Shown: positions 8,890-18,165, counted from the stretch's first letter. The stretch is 64,000 nucleotides of DNA from Ignavibacteria bacterium (GCA_036262055.1 DATAJP010000004.1:62001-126000); one strand, 5' to 3'. Numbers and translations: made by a program. The notes: generated by a model not told the origin, from the sequence alone.

Positions 8890-9306
8890 ATGAAAGCATT
8901 AAAATTATATTTATTATTTTTTCTTATTTCTGGAATAATTATTTCATGCAATAAGAATTCACAAAATACATCTGACAACTCGTCAAATAATTCAAACACA
9001 CAGCAGACAGCTTCAACTGAAGTCATAACCATATCGCTTCCGACTGTTCAGTGCAGAACCTGTAAAAAAAATATTGAAACTGCTTTGAAAAATCAGCCGG
9101 GCATAGTTAAGACGACTGTTGATATAAAAAATCTGAAAGCTGATGTTGAGATTGACAAGAACTTAACTTCTGCGGGAAAGGTCGAAGAGTTAATTGCCAA
9201 GGCAGGTTATGATGCAAACGGCGTTAAAGCAGACCCTGTAGCATATCAAAATCTTGATGATTGCTGCAAGCTTCCCAAAGACCAGAAAGAACCTGCAATG
9301 CATTAA
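8890..9306 (+). CDS. Lipoprotein with heavy-metal-associated (HMA) domain
   Basis: This 138-residue protein has a lipoprotein signal (IIISC, C20) and an S/N/Q-rich linker (21-45). A ferredoxin-like HMA domain (about 46-112) carries metal-binding 'CRTC' (C55, C58) and the typical 'GIVKTTVDIKNLKADVEID...VEELIAKAGYDA' body. A C-terminal 'DDCCKLP' (C125, C126) and a terminal 'AMH' could add thiol and imidazole ligands. HMA domains normally act in cytosolic copper or zinc handling; a lipid-anchored version would trap or relay metal, perhaps copper or mercury, in the periplasm. It lies 23 bp after the MltD-like gene, and no metal ATPase is nearby. The metal is not determinable from sequence. Confidence 0.85.
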   Translation: MKALKLYLLFFLISGIIISCNKNSQNTSDNSSNNSNTQQTASTEVITISLPTVQCRTCKKNIETALKNQPGIVKTTVDIKNLKADVEIDKNLTSAGKVEELIAKAGYDANGVKADPVAYQNLDDCCKLPKDQKEPAMH

Positions 9307-9334
9307 AATTACGAAAAATACTTAATGAGTTTCC

Positions 9335-9366
9335 AAAGGCAAAAGGTTTTTTACTTTTGCCTTTTT
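9335..9366. terminator. Bidirectional intrinsic terminator
   Basis: A perfect 11-bp stem AAAGGCAAAAG (9335-9345) / CTTTTGCCTTT (9354-9364) with an 8-base loop and T-runs on both strands. It lies between the convergent HMA-lipoprotein and DinB-like genes. Confidence 0.8.
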
Positions 9367-9374
9367 AATTTTTG

Positions 9375-9815
9375 CTACTTAATACTTCCCTCTTTACCAA
9401 TCACTCGTCTCATAATTCCCAACTGACCCGCGTGATATGACTCATGAAATCCGAAGAATGCAACATTTTTTCTTTTTTCTTCATCAAGAGACATTTCTAT
9501 TTCGGACTTCAAAACTTCCTGAGTTTTATCGAGAAGCTGCAAAAGAGTTTCAAGCTTTTCTGCATTTTCTGCTGTAACATTTTTTGTGCCTCTCGAATAA
9601 ATGGGTTTAAGACTTTCAGGAAACATTTTATCAACACCGAGAATTTGAAAAATACTGTCACGGGTCAAAATAAGATGTCCGAGAATCCAGTTAATCGATG
9701 TTCCGCCCTCCCCGGATGGTTTAATGCTTTCTTCCTGTGTAATTCCTTTGAGATTAGTATGTATAACTCCGTGATTTAAATTATAAATTGTTTCAAGTTC
9801 AATATTATTGCTCAT
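9375..9815 (-). CDS. DinB-family metal-binding protein
   Basis: A 146-residue four-helix-bundle protein of the DinB/YfiT type. The usual three metal-binding histidines are visible: H47 in 'NWILGHLILTRD' and H124/H128 in 'FFGFHESYHAGQLGIMRR'. Family members include thiol S-transferases and many uncharacterised damage-induced proteins; activity cannot be predicted here. There is no signal peptide, so it is cytosolic. The ATG at 9815 fits the normal N-terminal helix. It is monocistronic, upstream of and divergent from tRNA-Thr. The 165-bp gap 9816-9980 contains only AT-rich sequence with a weak hairpin (AAAATCAT/ATGATTTT). Confidence 0.85.
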   Translation of the reverse strand: MSNNIELETIYNLNHGVIHTNLKGITQEESIKPSGEGGTSINWILGHLILTRDSIFQILGVDKMFPESLKPIYSRGTKNVTAENAEKLETLLQLLDKTQEVLKSEIEMSLDEEKRKNVAFFGFHESYHAGQLGIMRRVIGKEGSIK

Positions 9816-9980
9816 AATATTTTTGGTGAATATACTGATGTAAATTTACGCAAGCAATTAATTAAAGATTCAAATTTGTCGTTATTTAACCTGCTTACAA
9901 TTAATTTCATCTAAAAATCATTTATTTTATGATTTTAATAAAATAAAAAATTGCTTATTTTAATAATCTGAATAAATTAT

Positions 9981-10053
9981 GCTGGTGTAGCTCAGTTGGT
10001 AGAGCAGCTGACTTGTAATCAGCAGGTCGGGGGTTCAAGTCCCTTCACCAGCT
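9981..10053 (+). tRNA. tRNA-Thr (anticodon TGT)
   Basis: A 73-base cloverleaf: acceptor stem GCTGGTG/CACCAGC, D-stem GCTC/GAGC, anticodon stem GCTGA/TCAGC with loop CTTGTAA (anticodon TGT, reading ACA), and T-arm GGGGG-TTCAAGT-CCCTT with two G-U pairs. The discriminator is T and CCA is not encoded. A terminator follows at once, so it is transcribed alone. Confidence 0.97.
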
Positions 10054-10056
10054 CAA

Positions 10057-10092
10057 AAAGGAGATTAGTCTGATGATTAATCTCCTTTGTTA
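10057..10092 (+). terminator. Intrinsic terminator of tRNA-Thr
   Basis: A perfect 11-bp stem AAAGGAGATTA (10057-10067) / TAATCTCCTTT (10078-10088), 10-base loop, with a short T-rich stretch after it (TTTGTTATTT). Confidence 0.8.
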
Positions 10093-10126
10093 TTTAAATT
10101 TAACTCTAAGTTTAAATTTCTAATTA

Positions 10127-12058
10127 GTGGATAATTCCGAGACAATCTTAAGAATCAATTCCCTCTATTACGAAGCGGAAAAAATAAAACACGACGAAAA
10201 CACCCGCGCGCTTCAGCTTGCTGATGAGGCAAAAAAACTTTCCGAAGAAATAAATTACGAAAAAGGGAAATTTCTCCATTTAATAATTTCGGGGTATTCT
10301 CATTTCTTGAAAGAAGAATTGGAAAAATCTCGTGAACAATTTGAAACTGCATTGAATTATTTTACAAATATCAATGATGAGCACAATATTGCTACCACGC
10401 TTAGATACCTCGGACAGATTGATTACAAAACAGGAAGCACAAAAGAAGGACTGAAAAAATACTACAGGGCGCTTGAAATTCAGACTAAGAATAAAAATGA
10501 TTTCGAGATTGCTCACCTGCACTCCAACATAGCAACAATGTTCAAAGAGATTGCTGAATATGGCAAGGCGTTTGAACACTATCAGAAATCTATTTCAATT
10601 TTCAAAAGGTTAAACGATGAAGAAGCATTAATAAAAACTTATGATAATCTTGCTGTTGTTCATTTGAAGCTTCAGAATTTTGAAGAAGCTTTAAAAATCA
10701 GAATGGATGTCCTGAAGGACATTGATTCGGTTAAAAGCACACGGACTAAAATGACGCTTCTTGCAAATATCGCTTTAATATTAAGTTTTATGAAGAGGTT
10801 CGATGAATCTCTTGAATATTACAATCAGGCAATTGCAATCAGTAATGAATTAAATGATATAAATACCCACGCGCGGCTTTTGAACAACATAGCTGCGATG
10901 AAACGAGAGCAGGGCGAAACAGTTAACGCTCTGGCTGCATTTGAGGAAGCAGCGGAAATATTTTTGAGACAGAATGATTATTCCAATTATGCCAATGCAA
11001 TAATGAATCTCGGCAACATCCATAAAGAAGAAGGAAGACATAAGAAAGCTGAAGAATCTTATAAAATCGTTGAAGATATTTCCATAAAAAATGAATACAC
11101 TGACAAGCTCAGAAACCTCTATTATAATTTAGGCGACCTTCATACGCATATGAATTCTCATAAAACTGCGCTTGAGTATTTCAGAAAGTATATGGAGCTG
11201 CAGAATAAGATATATGTCGATAATGTGAAAGCACAGCTCGAGCATTTAGAAACGGTTCATCAAATTGACAACCTTCAGGCGGAGGCAGAGTTCGCAAAGC
11301 AAAAAAATCTTGAACTTACCGCAATTAATAAACAGCTCGAAGATAAAAATAACCAGCTTAACATTTTACTGTCAGAGAAAAATGAGTTTATAAGCATTGC
11401 GACACACGATTTAAGAAATCCACTTAATAACGTGATAGGACTTTCTCAATTATTAAAAGAAGACAATGAAAAAGTTCTCGATTCCGAATCGCTTGAAAAT
11501 CTTGATTACGTAATCGAAAGCTCAAAGCAAATGCTTGAAATCATTGAGAATATCTTAAGTGACCGAAGTTTGAGCAGCGGGACAATAAATCCGAATTTCA
11601 AAAAAATCGACCTAAACGAGATTATAGAAGAAGTAATAAATTTATATCATTTTAAATCCGAACAGAAACGCATAGCACTGATTTATAATAAGCCTGCCGA
11701 ATTGGTTACTTTGAATATGGATTCTTTTATTCTGCATCAGATACTGGATAACATTTTATCAAATGCCATTAAGTTTTCTCCGTGTGACAAGAAGATTCAA
11801 GTTACTCTCGTGTCTGATGAACTGCATATATCAATTTCCATCAAGGATGAAGGACCCGGGTTTTCAAAAGAAGATAAAGAAAAAGTTTTCAAAAAATACG
11901 CAAAGCTTTCAGCAAGACCTACCGGAGGTGAATCCTCTTCAGGACTTGGCTTATCAATCGTAAAAAAACTTTGTGATGTCATTAACGCTGATATTAACCT
12001 TAACAGCGAGAAAGGCAAAGGCGCTGAGTTTATAATAACCATCAAAAAATCGACCTGA
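10127..12058 (+). CDS. Cytosolic TPR sensor histidine kinase
   Basis: This 643-residue protein has no signal peptide or membrane segment. Residues 1-370 are tetratricopeptide repeats (e.g. 'ATTLRYLGQIDYKTGSTKEG', 'AHLHSNIATMFKEIAEYGKA', 'ANAIMNLGNIHKEEGRHKKA'). A coiled coil (about 370-418) leads to the HisKA dimerisation domain with phospho-acceptor H427 in 'SIATHDLRNPLNNVIG'. The ATPase domain shows N ('LDNILSNAIKF'), G1 ('IKDEGPGFSK') and G2 ('GGESSSGLGLSIVKKL') boxes. Start is GTG at 10127. The stop overlaps the ATG of the PAP2-like gene (TGATG). No response regulator is adjacent, so it is an orphan kinase. The TPR part probably senses a protein partner. Confidence 0.93.
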   Translation: MDNSETILRINSLYYEAEKIKHDENTRALQLADEAKKLSEEINYEKGKFLHLIISGYSHFLKEELEKSREQFETALNYFTNINDEHNIATTLRYLGQIDYKTGSTKEGLKKYYRALEIQTKNKNDFEIAHLHSNIATMFKEIAEYGKAFEHYQKSISIFKRLNDEEALIKTYDNLAVVHLKLQNFEEALKIRMDVLKDIDSVKSTRTKMTLLANIALILSFMKRFDESLEYYNQAIAISNELNDINTHARLLNNIAAMKREQGETVNALAAFEEAAEIFLRQNDYSNYANAIMNLGNIHKEEGRHKKAEESYKIVEDISIKNEYTDKLRNLYYNLGDLHTHMNSHKTALEYFRKYMELQNKIYVDNVKAQLEHLETVHQIDNLQAEAEFAKQKNLELTAINKQLEDKNNQLNILLSEKNEFISIATHDLRNPLNNVIGLSQLLKEDNEKVLDSESLENLDYVIESSKQMLEIIENILSDRSLSSGTINPNFKKIDLNEIIEEVINLYHFKSEQKRIALIYNKPAELVTLNMDSFILHQILDNILSNAIKFSPCDKKIQVTLVSDELHISISIKDEGPGFSKEDKEKVFKKYAKLSARPTGGESSSGLGLSIVKKLCDVINADINLNSEKGKGAEFIITIKKST

Positions 12059-12720
12059 TGTGGATTAAAAACTGGAAAGAGTTTTTTTCTGCAAAGAAAA
12101 ATGTTTTTATTTTCATTTTCAATTTTCTTTTTCTGTTTGCCAGTTTAAATATTTTTACGCAGTTCTTAGTTTTTAATGAGAATCGTAATTATACCGTTCA
12201 ACTGAATGACCCTATTCTTGAATTTTTCAATGCTGTTAATCTCGACACCATAGCTTTCGCATTTATCTATATCTCCCTGATTTCTTTTCTTATATATGCT
12301 TCTTTCAGACCTAAACTGCTCATGATGGCAGTCACTTCATATACATTTTTAGTGTGGACGAGATTATTTACGATGTATGTTACCCCTCTTGATGTTCCTG
12401 CTGGAGCAATTGAATTCAATGACCCTTTGGTTTTTCTTTTAGGAACAGGTCAGCCCGTGATGAAAGATTTGTTCTTCTCGGGACATACTTCGACGCTCAC
12501 GTTGATTACTTTGCTGGCTTTTAATGCTCCAAATTTTTCGAACAATGACATAAAGCTTAAAGCCGATAAATATTTTAAATATTTTTTATTGGTGAGCTTA
12601 ATTATAGTTGCCATGTGTGTTATTCTGCAAAAAGCTCATTATACAATCGATGTCTTTGCAGCTCCGTTTTTTGCTTTTGGAGTGTATGCGCTGGCTAAAA
12701 AAATCTATGGTGTAAAATAA
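12058..12720 (+). CDS. PAP2/sphingomyelin-synthase-like integral membrane phosphotransferase
   Basis: A 220-residue protein with about six hydrophobic segments. It carries the PAP2_C/sphingomyelin-synthase motifs: 'FFSGHTSTLTLI' (H143) and 'KAHYTIDVFAAP' (H194, D198), which form the His-His-Asp catalytic triad in this family. Such enzymes remove or transfer phosphate-containing head groups of lipids at the membrane face. The substrate is unknown. It is translationally coupled to the TPR kinase (one-base overlap TGATG), so the two are made together; a functional link is inferred only. A small DUF2007-like gene follows 33 bp later. Confidence 0.8.
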   Translation: MWIKNWKEFFSAKKNVFIFIFNFLFLFASLNIFTQFLVFNENRNYTVQLNDPILEFFNAVNLDTIAFAFIYISLISFLIYASFRPKLLMMAVTSYTFLVWTRLFTMYVTPLDVPAGAIEFNDPLVFLLGTGQPVMKDLFFSGHTSTLTLITLLAFNAPNFSNNDIKLKADKYFKYFLLVSLIIVAMCVILQKAHYTIDVFAAPFFAFGVYALAKKIYGVK

Positions 12721-12753
12721 TTTAAATTTTGTAATTTTACATAAAACAAAATT

Positions 12754-12951
12754 ATGCTTGTAACCGTTTTTACATCGGATAATATCGCTATAATACAAAT
12801 CTGCAAACAGATTTTAGATGAAAACAATATAAGACATATGGTCACGGGAGAGTTTTTAGTGAACCTCGAAAATGGCAGTAACAATATTATGATTAAAGTC
12901 CTCGAAGAAGACGCCGAGAAAGCGAGAGAGGTTTTGAGAGAGATAAAATAA
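12754..12951 (+). CDS. DUF2007-like small protein
   Basis: A 65-residue protein: 'MLVTVFTSDNIAIIQICKQI' starts a beta-alpha-beta unit, and 'IMIKVLEEDAEKAREVLREI' matches the end of DUF2007 (putative signal-transducing, PII-like fold), in which 'v.V...d...A..il' is conserved. It is a stand-alone domain with no zinc ribbon. Function is unknown. It probably ends the TPR kinase - PAP2 operon. Confidence 0.7.
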   Translation: MLVTVFTSDNIAIIQICKQILDENNIRHMVTGEFLVNLENGSNNIMIKVLEEDAEKAREVLREIK

Positions 12952-12965
12952 TATTTTCCAGACTG

Positions 12966-12990
12966 GGATTCCCGCCTTCGCGGGAATGAC
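12966..12990 (+). repeat. REP-like palindromic element, copy 1
   Basis: Arms GGATTCCCGCC and GCGGGAATGAC around a short centre. The same arms and the flanks TGGG/TTCA recur at 40218 and, inverted, at 27048. It lies between the DUF2007-like gene and the convergent DUF5916 gene. Confidence 0.8.
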
Positions 12991-13027
12991 TTCACTTAAT
13001 TGAATTATATTTCTTTTCACATCTTAT

Positions 13028-13055
13028 ATCTCACATCTCACATCTCACGTATCAC
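13028..13055. repeat. Heptamer tandem array (3 x ATCTCAC + GTATCAC)
   Basis: Four consecutive 7-base units lie just downstream of the DUF5916 gene stop (GTGAGAT on the minus strand). A degenerate continuation to about 13076 contains CATCTCGC. The array fills the remaining gene-free sequence here. Confidence 0.7.
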
Positions 13056-13079
13056 GCCTACGTCTGACATCTCGCATTT

Positions 13080-15452
13080 TTACAAGCTCCATAAATACTG
13101 GAACTTCAAAAATATCTGGCGGTAGGATTCTTTGTAGAAGTTATGGTTGTTTGCGCCGCTGAACTCCTCGAAGCTGTGAGTCGAACCGACATATAGTACC
13201 GTGAAGGGATTCCACTTGTAGCTTACAAGCGGGTCAAAGTTAAAACTGTTTGAAAAACTATTGTATTGCGTAACCAATCTGCATGCAAAATGCTTATCAA
13301 TCTGATAAGTAACTTTATTGTTCATAACATAACCTGCATATTCTCTCGCATCGTTTCCGTTCTGTGATACATCTTCATAACTGTATTCAAAATCCATTCT
13401 TATTCTGTCAATTGGGAGAAACGTGAACCAAAAATTCAAAATTTGTCCATTCCCCACGTATGGATTATCCTGCCTCACTATGTATTTACCTTTTTCATAA
13501 TTAAATCCGCCGCGTATAAGCTTGAATGAATTTATATCCGAACCGATTCTCCAGCGGTTAACGTTCCTGTGATTTATTCCTCCATAAACTTCATTGTTAA
13601 CAGCAAGATATGCAGGATAAATATAAATTCCATTTGCAAATGCTACTGTAGTTTGCAATTGCAAAAATTGCTCCCGCGGTGCACCTTTTGTATCCCATCT
13701 CATATAGCCCCAGAAGTTCGGCGTAAAGTCATTGACAACTTTGCCTTCAGGATAAATGCTGTACCCCTGCTCGAAATAAAAATCCATAATGTTGTTGCGG
13801 CTTATGAATCCGTTATCTTTCCGCGCAACCGGAGGAGAGTATGAGGCTTCATTATAAAACCACCAGTTTCTTGCGCGCCTGCTGAATGCAAGAAATCCTC
13901 CAAGACCATTATAGCTCTCACCGTTGAATGCAGCAGTATATTGATTATTATTTCCAAACTTATCCTGCTCATTAAATAACGCAGTATCGTTAAGCTCTTT
14001 TGTTGAATATCCAAGCGCTTGTCCTATTACAAGATAATTGCTTGCGAAGGCATAACGCCAGTTAATTCCGATTATTCTATTATATCCGCTGAAGTCAAAA
14101 GATTTTGTGCTGTCTTTTGTAAATTCCCTGTCCGAATAAATCATTCCCACAAAGCTTTCATTGCCTAAATCATACTTTACTCTCAATATATTTGAAAGCG
14201 ACTTTCTATTAGAAGGAACGATATAGGTTTTTTCTTCAAGTGGAACAAGAAAAGTTGTGTTATGGTCATACGCGTTCATATAACCGAACTCATACTTCCC
14301 GATTCTCCCGGTTATCTTGCTTGCAAACAGCGGATTGTTTATTGCTCTTGTATAAACAATATTTCCCGGCACATTAAAAACCGAAGACCCTTCCAAAAAG
14401 AACGGTCGCTTTTCCTGAAGAAATAATGCGAATGGATTATTAGCATCTATTATCTGAGCATCAGCTTCAATCTGGCTGAAGTCCGGGTTATACGTAAAAT
14501 CTAAAGTTGTTGTTGATGAAATTCCATATTTAAGTGTTCCACCGATATTAAGATTTACCTTATCATGTTCAAGAACAGGAACCTGAGAATTATTAACCGC
14601 GCTCGTTTGATTTCCGGCTATGTAAGGCATTATCTCAAGATTTTTTCCGCGTTTAATATTTTTTATGCCTTTGAAAATTCCTGCCTGCCCGAGAAAATTG
14701 GGGTTATCACGCGATACAGATGCCCAATAAATTCTCTGCCTTGCGCCGCGCACGCGGTTGCGAAGCAAATGCACACGCCAGGTTTGTTCTTCCGTATCAG
14801 GAAATTTTAATGACTTAAAAGGAATGCGAATCTCAGCTGTCCACCTGTCATTATATCTTTGAGTTTCGGATTCATAAATATAATCAGGACTTGAATCTTC
14901 GTTGTTCACTGTCCAGAATAAATCCCCTTGTATGCCCTGAGGGTTCACATAAAATTCAAACGCCTGTTTTTCATCGTTGTATGTATCGATGAACGGTCCG
15001 ACCCAGTCATCCTGATACATAAAATCCCTGTCACACATGCTTCCGCGAACAGTTGACATGTCATCATAACAAATGTATGCGAAATAAATCGCATCGTCGT
15101 CATAAGCGACATATACTTTTGTATCGACTTCGGGCTTCACGTTATCTCCGGGATTTATTTCAGTGAAGTTATCCGCAACGGATGCTTCTTTCCAGATTTC
15201 CTCGATAATTTTTCCATCAATCGTAATGGAGTTATTCGGAATTTTGTTGATATGAAGTTCGGGGGTAATGTTAGGTTTAAATTCAGATTCTTTTATACTT
15301 GAAGTATCACTTGAAATGTTAACAGTCTTCTGTACTTTTTCTCCATCGGTGCTTCTTGTGCTGTCTATGCTTCCTGACTCCTGTGAGAAGCCAACGGAGG
15401 AAAACAGCAATGCCGCGAACAAAATTAACTTTGCAAGTATGAGGGGTTTCAC
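13080..15452 (-). CDS. DUF5916 outer-membrane protein with N-terminal CBM9-like domain
   Basis: A 790-residue exported protein (signal peptide ...LFAALLFSSVGFSQ). Residues about 65-265 form a CBM9-type beta-sandwich ('NKIPNNSITIDGKIIEEIWKE', 'VYVAYDDDAIYFAYICYDD', 'WTAEIRIPFKSLKFPD'). The remainder is DUF5916, with the landmarks 'DFTYNPDFSQIEADAQ' and 'FLQEKRPFFLEGSSVF' and many amphipathic strands expected of a C-terminal beta-barrel. Family members are thought to sit in the outer membrane; the ligand is unknown. The start is GTG at 15452. Monocistronic, divergent from the MFS gene across 132 bp. Confidence 0.85.
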   Translation of the reverse strand: MKPLILAKLILFAALLFSSVGFSQESGSIDSTRSTDGEKVQKTVNISSDTSSIKESEFKPNITPELHINKIPNNSITIDGKIIEEIWKEASVADNFTEINPGDNVKPEVDTKVYVAYDDDAIYFAYICYDDMSTVRGSMCDRDFMYQDDWVGPFIDTYNDEKQAFEFYVNPQGIQGDLFWTVNNEDSSPDYIYESETQRYNDRWTAEIRIPFKSLKFPDTEEQTWRVHLLRNRVRGARQRIYWASVSRDNPNFLGQAGIFKGIKNIKRGKNLEIMPYIAGNQTSAVNNSQVPVLEHDKVNLNIGGTLKYGISSTTTLDFTYNPDFSQIEADAQIIDANNPFALFLQEKRPFFLEGSSVFNVPGNIVYTRAINNPLFASKITGRIGKYEFGYMNAYDHNTTFLVPLEEKTYIVPSNRKSLSNILRVKYDLGNESFVGMIYSDREFTKDSTKSFDFSGYNRIIGINWRYAFASNYLVIGQALGYSTKELNDTALFNEQDKFGNNNQYTAAFNGESYNGLGGFLAFSRRARNWWFYNEASYSPPVARKDNGFISRNNIMDFYFEQGYSIYPEGKVVNDFTPNFWGYMRWDTKGAPREQFLQLQTTVAFANGIYIYPAYLAVNNEVYGGINHRNVNRWRIGSDINSFKLIRGGFNYEKGKYIVRQDNPYVGNGQILNFWFTFLPIDRIRMDFEYSYEDVSQNGNDAREYAGYVMNNKVTYQIDKHFACRLVTQYNSFSNSFNFDPLVSYKWNPFTVLYVGSTHSFEEFSGANNHNFYKESYRQIFLKFQYLWSL

Positions 15453-15584
15453 TCTTTAAATTATAGAAATTATCCGGTAATTGAATTTAATTACGATATA
15501 ATTCATAAACAAGTTTCATAACTTTATAATTCATAGGGTTTATACGCTGAATTTGATTTATAAATAGAATATTTTGCAAAGCAA

Positions 15585-16805
15585 ATGGAAAAAGTTTCTG
15601 CGCTTAAGATTAAGGAATTTAAGTTTTTTCTTCTGACACGTTTATCTATGGTGCTTGCAACACAAATGCAGGCGGTGATTGTCGGATGGCAGGTTTATGA
15701 AATTACCAAAGACCCGTTTTCGCTTGGATTAATCGGGCTTGCAGAGGCGATTCCGTCAATTTTGATTTCTCTTTATGCCGGGCACGTTGTTGACAGAAAC
15801 GACCGGAAAAAAATAATTTTCTGGGCTTCTCTCGGAATGATTTTCTGTTCTGTATCGCTTTTATTTATTTCAACAAACATAAGCTCGCTTCTTGCAGATA
15901 ACCGTCTTGTTCTTATATATAGTGTGATTTTTTTGAGCGGTATTGCGCGGGGTTATCTGAGTCCCGCTAACTTTGCTTTCCTTGCGCAGATTGTTCCGAG
16001 AGAAATATATCCGAATGCAATTTCATGGAATACGTCTAACTGGCAATTCGGAATGGTTGTCGGTCCCGCACTCGGAGGGCTGATTTACGGATTCGCAGGT
16101 GTTACAGCTGCTTATGCAGTCGATGCTTTGCTCACTTTTGCTTCAATTGGTTTTCTTATGATGATTAAAAGTAAGCCTGTTCCTGATTTCAATGAAGAAG
16201 AAAGCTTGAAAGACAGTTTAACTGCAGGTGTTAAATTTGTTTTTAAGAATAAAATAATTCTCGGGGCAATTTCGCTCGATTTATTCGCCGTGCTGTTCGG
16301 CGGAGCGGTTGCAATTCTTCCGATATATGCGGGAGAAATTTTACTTGTCGGACCTGAAGGACTTGGGGCATTGCGGGCAGCTCCGGCAGTCGGCGCAGTA
16401 ATGATGGCTATATATATGACACGTCGTCCATTAACGAAAAACGCAGGAAGAAATTTGCTTGTAACGGTGTTTTTATTCGGACTTAGTATGATGATATTCG
16501 GCATTTCAAAAAGTTTTTATTTATCGTTATTTGCATTAGCTCTCAGCGGAGCATTTGATGCAGTGAGTGTTGTTATCAGGTCGTTGATTATACAATTAAA
16601 AACACCTGATAACATGAAAGGACGTGTTTCTTCAGTGGATTCAATTTTTGTGGGTTCATCAAATGAAATAGGAGCATTTGAATCCGGCTTGATGGCAAAG
16701 CTTATGGGAACGGTCCCTTCGGTTGTTTTTAATTCTGTTATGACATTAATTGTAGTTGTTGTAATAGCGGCGGGCTCGCCAAAATTGAGAAAATTAAAAT
16801 TGTAA
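15585..16805 (+). CDS. MFS exporter (MFS_3/EntS-like)
   Basis: A 406-residue protein with about 12 hydrophobic segments. Typical MFS_3 features are the N-terminal 'FFLLTRLSMVLATQMQAVIVGWQVYEIT', the loop 2-3 motif 'GHVVDRNDRKKIIF' (motif A, D-R-x-D/N-R-K/R) and 'VIRSLIIQLKTPDNMKGRVSSVDSIFVGSSNEIGAF'. Relatives export siderophores and small drugs by proton antiport. It is the first gene of a tight trio: the P450 start lies 1 bp after its stop. That context suggests export of the product of the P450/acyltransferase pair, or tolerance to their substrate; this is inference. Confidence 0.9.
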   Translation: MEKVSALKIKEFKFFLLTRLSMVLATQMQAVIVGWQVYEITKDPFSLGLIGLAEAIPSILISLYAGHVVDRNDRKKIIFWASLGMIFCSVSLLFISTNISSLLADNRLVLIYSVIFLSGIARGYLSPANFAFLAQIVPREIYPNAISWNTSNWQFGMVVGPALGGLIYGFAGVTAAYAVDALLTFASIGFLMMIKSKPVPDFNEEESLKDSLTAGVKFVFKNKIILGAISLDLFAVLFGGAVAILPIYAGEILLVGPEGLGALRAAPAVGAVMMAIYMTRRPLTKNAGRNLLVTVFLFGLSMMIFGISKSFYLSLFALALSGAFDAVSVVIRSLIIQLKTPDNMKGRVSSVDSIFVGSSNEIGAFESGLMAKLMGTVPSVVFNSVMTLIVVVVIAAGSPKLRKLKL

Positions 16806-16806
16806 T

Positions 16807-18165
16807 TTGACAAAACAAGAAACAAAATATATATTCCCTCCCGGACCTGAAGAGAGTTTCTTCGGAGCGAATGCAAGCTACAGTTTTTATTTTAAAATCT
16901 TAGATTATTTAATAGACCTGCATAAAAAATACGGTGATGCGGTTCACTTTAAAGCTATGAAGCATCACATGTATTTAATCAGCGATGTGGATTTAGTTGA
17001 AAAGATTCTTGTAAAACATCCCGATAAATTCCTGAAAGGCACTTCGGTTCAGAGATTAAAAATAATTTTAGGAACAGGACTAATTTCAAGCGAAGGCGAA
17101 GTTCACGACACACACCGTAAGATGATGGCACCTTTTTTTCAAAAGAACAGCGTGTCAAAGTATATGAATAATGTTATCGTGAGCATCGATGATATGTTTA
17201 GCAAATGGGATAAAAAAATTGCACAAGGGAAACACATTGAGATACATGAAGAATCGGGTGATTTATTTGTTGAGATGATTCTTCAAAGTATTTTCTCGGA
17301 TGATTGTTATGAAGAATTAATTACAATCGGACAATATTTAAACAAGCTGTTCTATAATGCAAGTCCTCTGCTTCTTATTGCTCCTGACATATCACTTAAA
17401 CTGCCTATTCCCGAATCAATCCGTTTCAAAAAAATTAAAAAGAAATTTGATGCACAGTTAAAAAAAATAATTAAAGAGAGAATTCAATCGCATAAACGAA
17501 AAGAGGATTTGCTTGATGCTCTGATTCATGCAAAGACAAATTCAGGGTATAAAATGGATGAGGTTGCGATTTACAATGAGGTGATTACTCTATATATAGC
17601 AGCATCTGATACAAGCTCAAAAATTTTAGCGTGGACATTTTATCTTCTTGCAAAGCATCACGACATCAAAGAAAAAGTTTTTGAAGAAATAAATTCTCTT
17701 AGTGAAGAGATAAAATATTCTGATTTAGATAAATTGATTTATACACGATGTCTTATTGCTGAGACATTGAGGTTGTACCCTCCTGTGTGGGCAATTTCGA
17801 GAAATCCAACTGAAGATTTGATTTTAAATAATTATATTTTCAAAAAAAATTCGACGGTTTTATTATTCCCTTTTATTATTCACAGAGATAAAAGATTTTA
17901 CAACGAACCTTTGAAGTGCCGTCCGGAGCGCTGGTTAAACGACGAGAGAAAGCTAGTTGCTAAGTATGCTTACATACCTTTCGGAGCTGGACCGCGGGTT
18001 TGTCTCGGGGATAATTTTGCATGGATGGAATTGTTAATCTCGATTATAAAAATCATGAGACATTATGATTTCAAGCTTGCGCATCAGAAAGAAGTCGAGC
18101 TGTCATCTTCCATTACATTAAAACCAAAAGACGGAATATTTCTGAAAGTTCATCGTAAAAAGTGA
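16807..18165 (+). CDS. Cytochrome P450
   Basis: A soluble 452-residue haem-thiolate monooxygenase. Visible family signatures: I-helix 'YIAASDTSSKILAW' (the A-A/G-x-D-T oxygen-activation motif), K-helix ExxR in 'ETLRLYPPVW', the 'CRPERW' PERF-like motif, and the haem loop 'PFGAGPRVCLGDNFA' with C399 as iron ligand. There is no membrane anchor. The length and 'PPGPEESFFG...' N-terminus suit bacterial fatty-acid or terpenoid/sterol-type P450s (CYP4-like flavour), but the substrate is not deducible. The start is TTG at 16807, chosen because it retains the proline-rich hinge and lies one base after the MFS stop. No ferredoxin or reductase gene is adjacent. Confidence 0.93.
   Translation: MTKQETKYIFPPGPEESFFGANASYSFYFKILDYLIDLHKKYGDAVHFKAMKHHMYLISDVDLVEKILVKHPDKFLKGTSVQRLKIILGTGLISSEGEVHDTHRKMMAPFFQKNSVSKYMNNVIVSIDDMFSKWDKKIAQGKHIEIHEESGDLFVEMILQSIFSDDCYEELITIGQYLNKLFYNASPLLLIAPDISLKLPIPESIRFKKIKKKFDAQLKKIIKERIQSHKRKEDLLDALIHAKTNSGYKMDEVAIYNEVITLYIAASDTSSKILAWTFYLLAKHHDIKEKVFEEINSLSEEIKYSDLDKLIYTRCLIAETLRLYPPVWAISRNPTEDLILNNYIFKKNSTVLLFPFIIHRDKRFYNEPLKCRPERWLNDERKLVAKYAYIPFGAGPRVCLGDNFAWMELLISIIKIMRHYDFKLAHQKEVELSSSITLKPKDGIFLKVHRKK

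Noticed and set aside
9981-10053. tRNA-Thr as an attachment site of an integrated element
   Set aside because: No integrase, no duplicated tRNA 3' end and ordinary chromosomal genes on both sides.
16112-16504. 130-codon minus-strand frame inside the MFS gene
   Set aside because: Shadow of a strongly conserved transporter gene; no start context and no recognisable protein.
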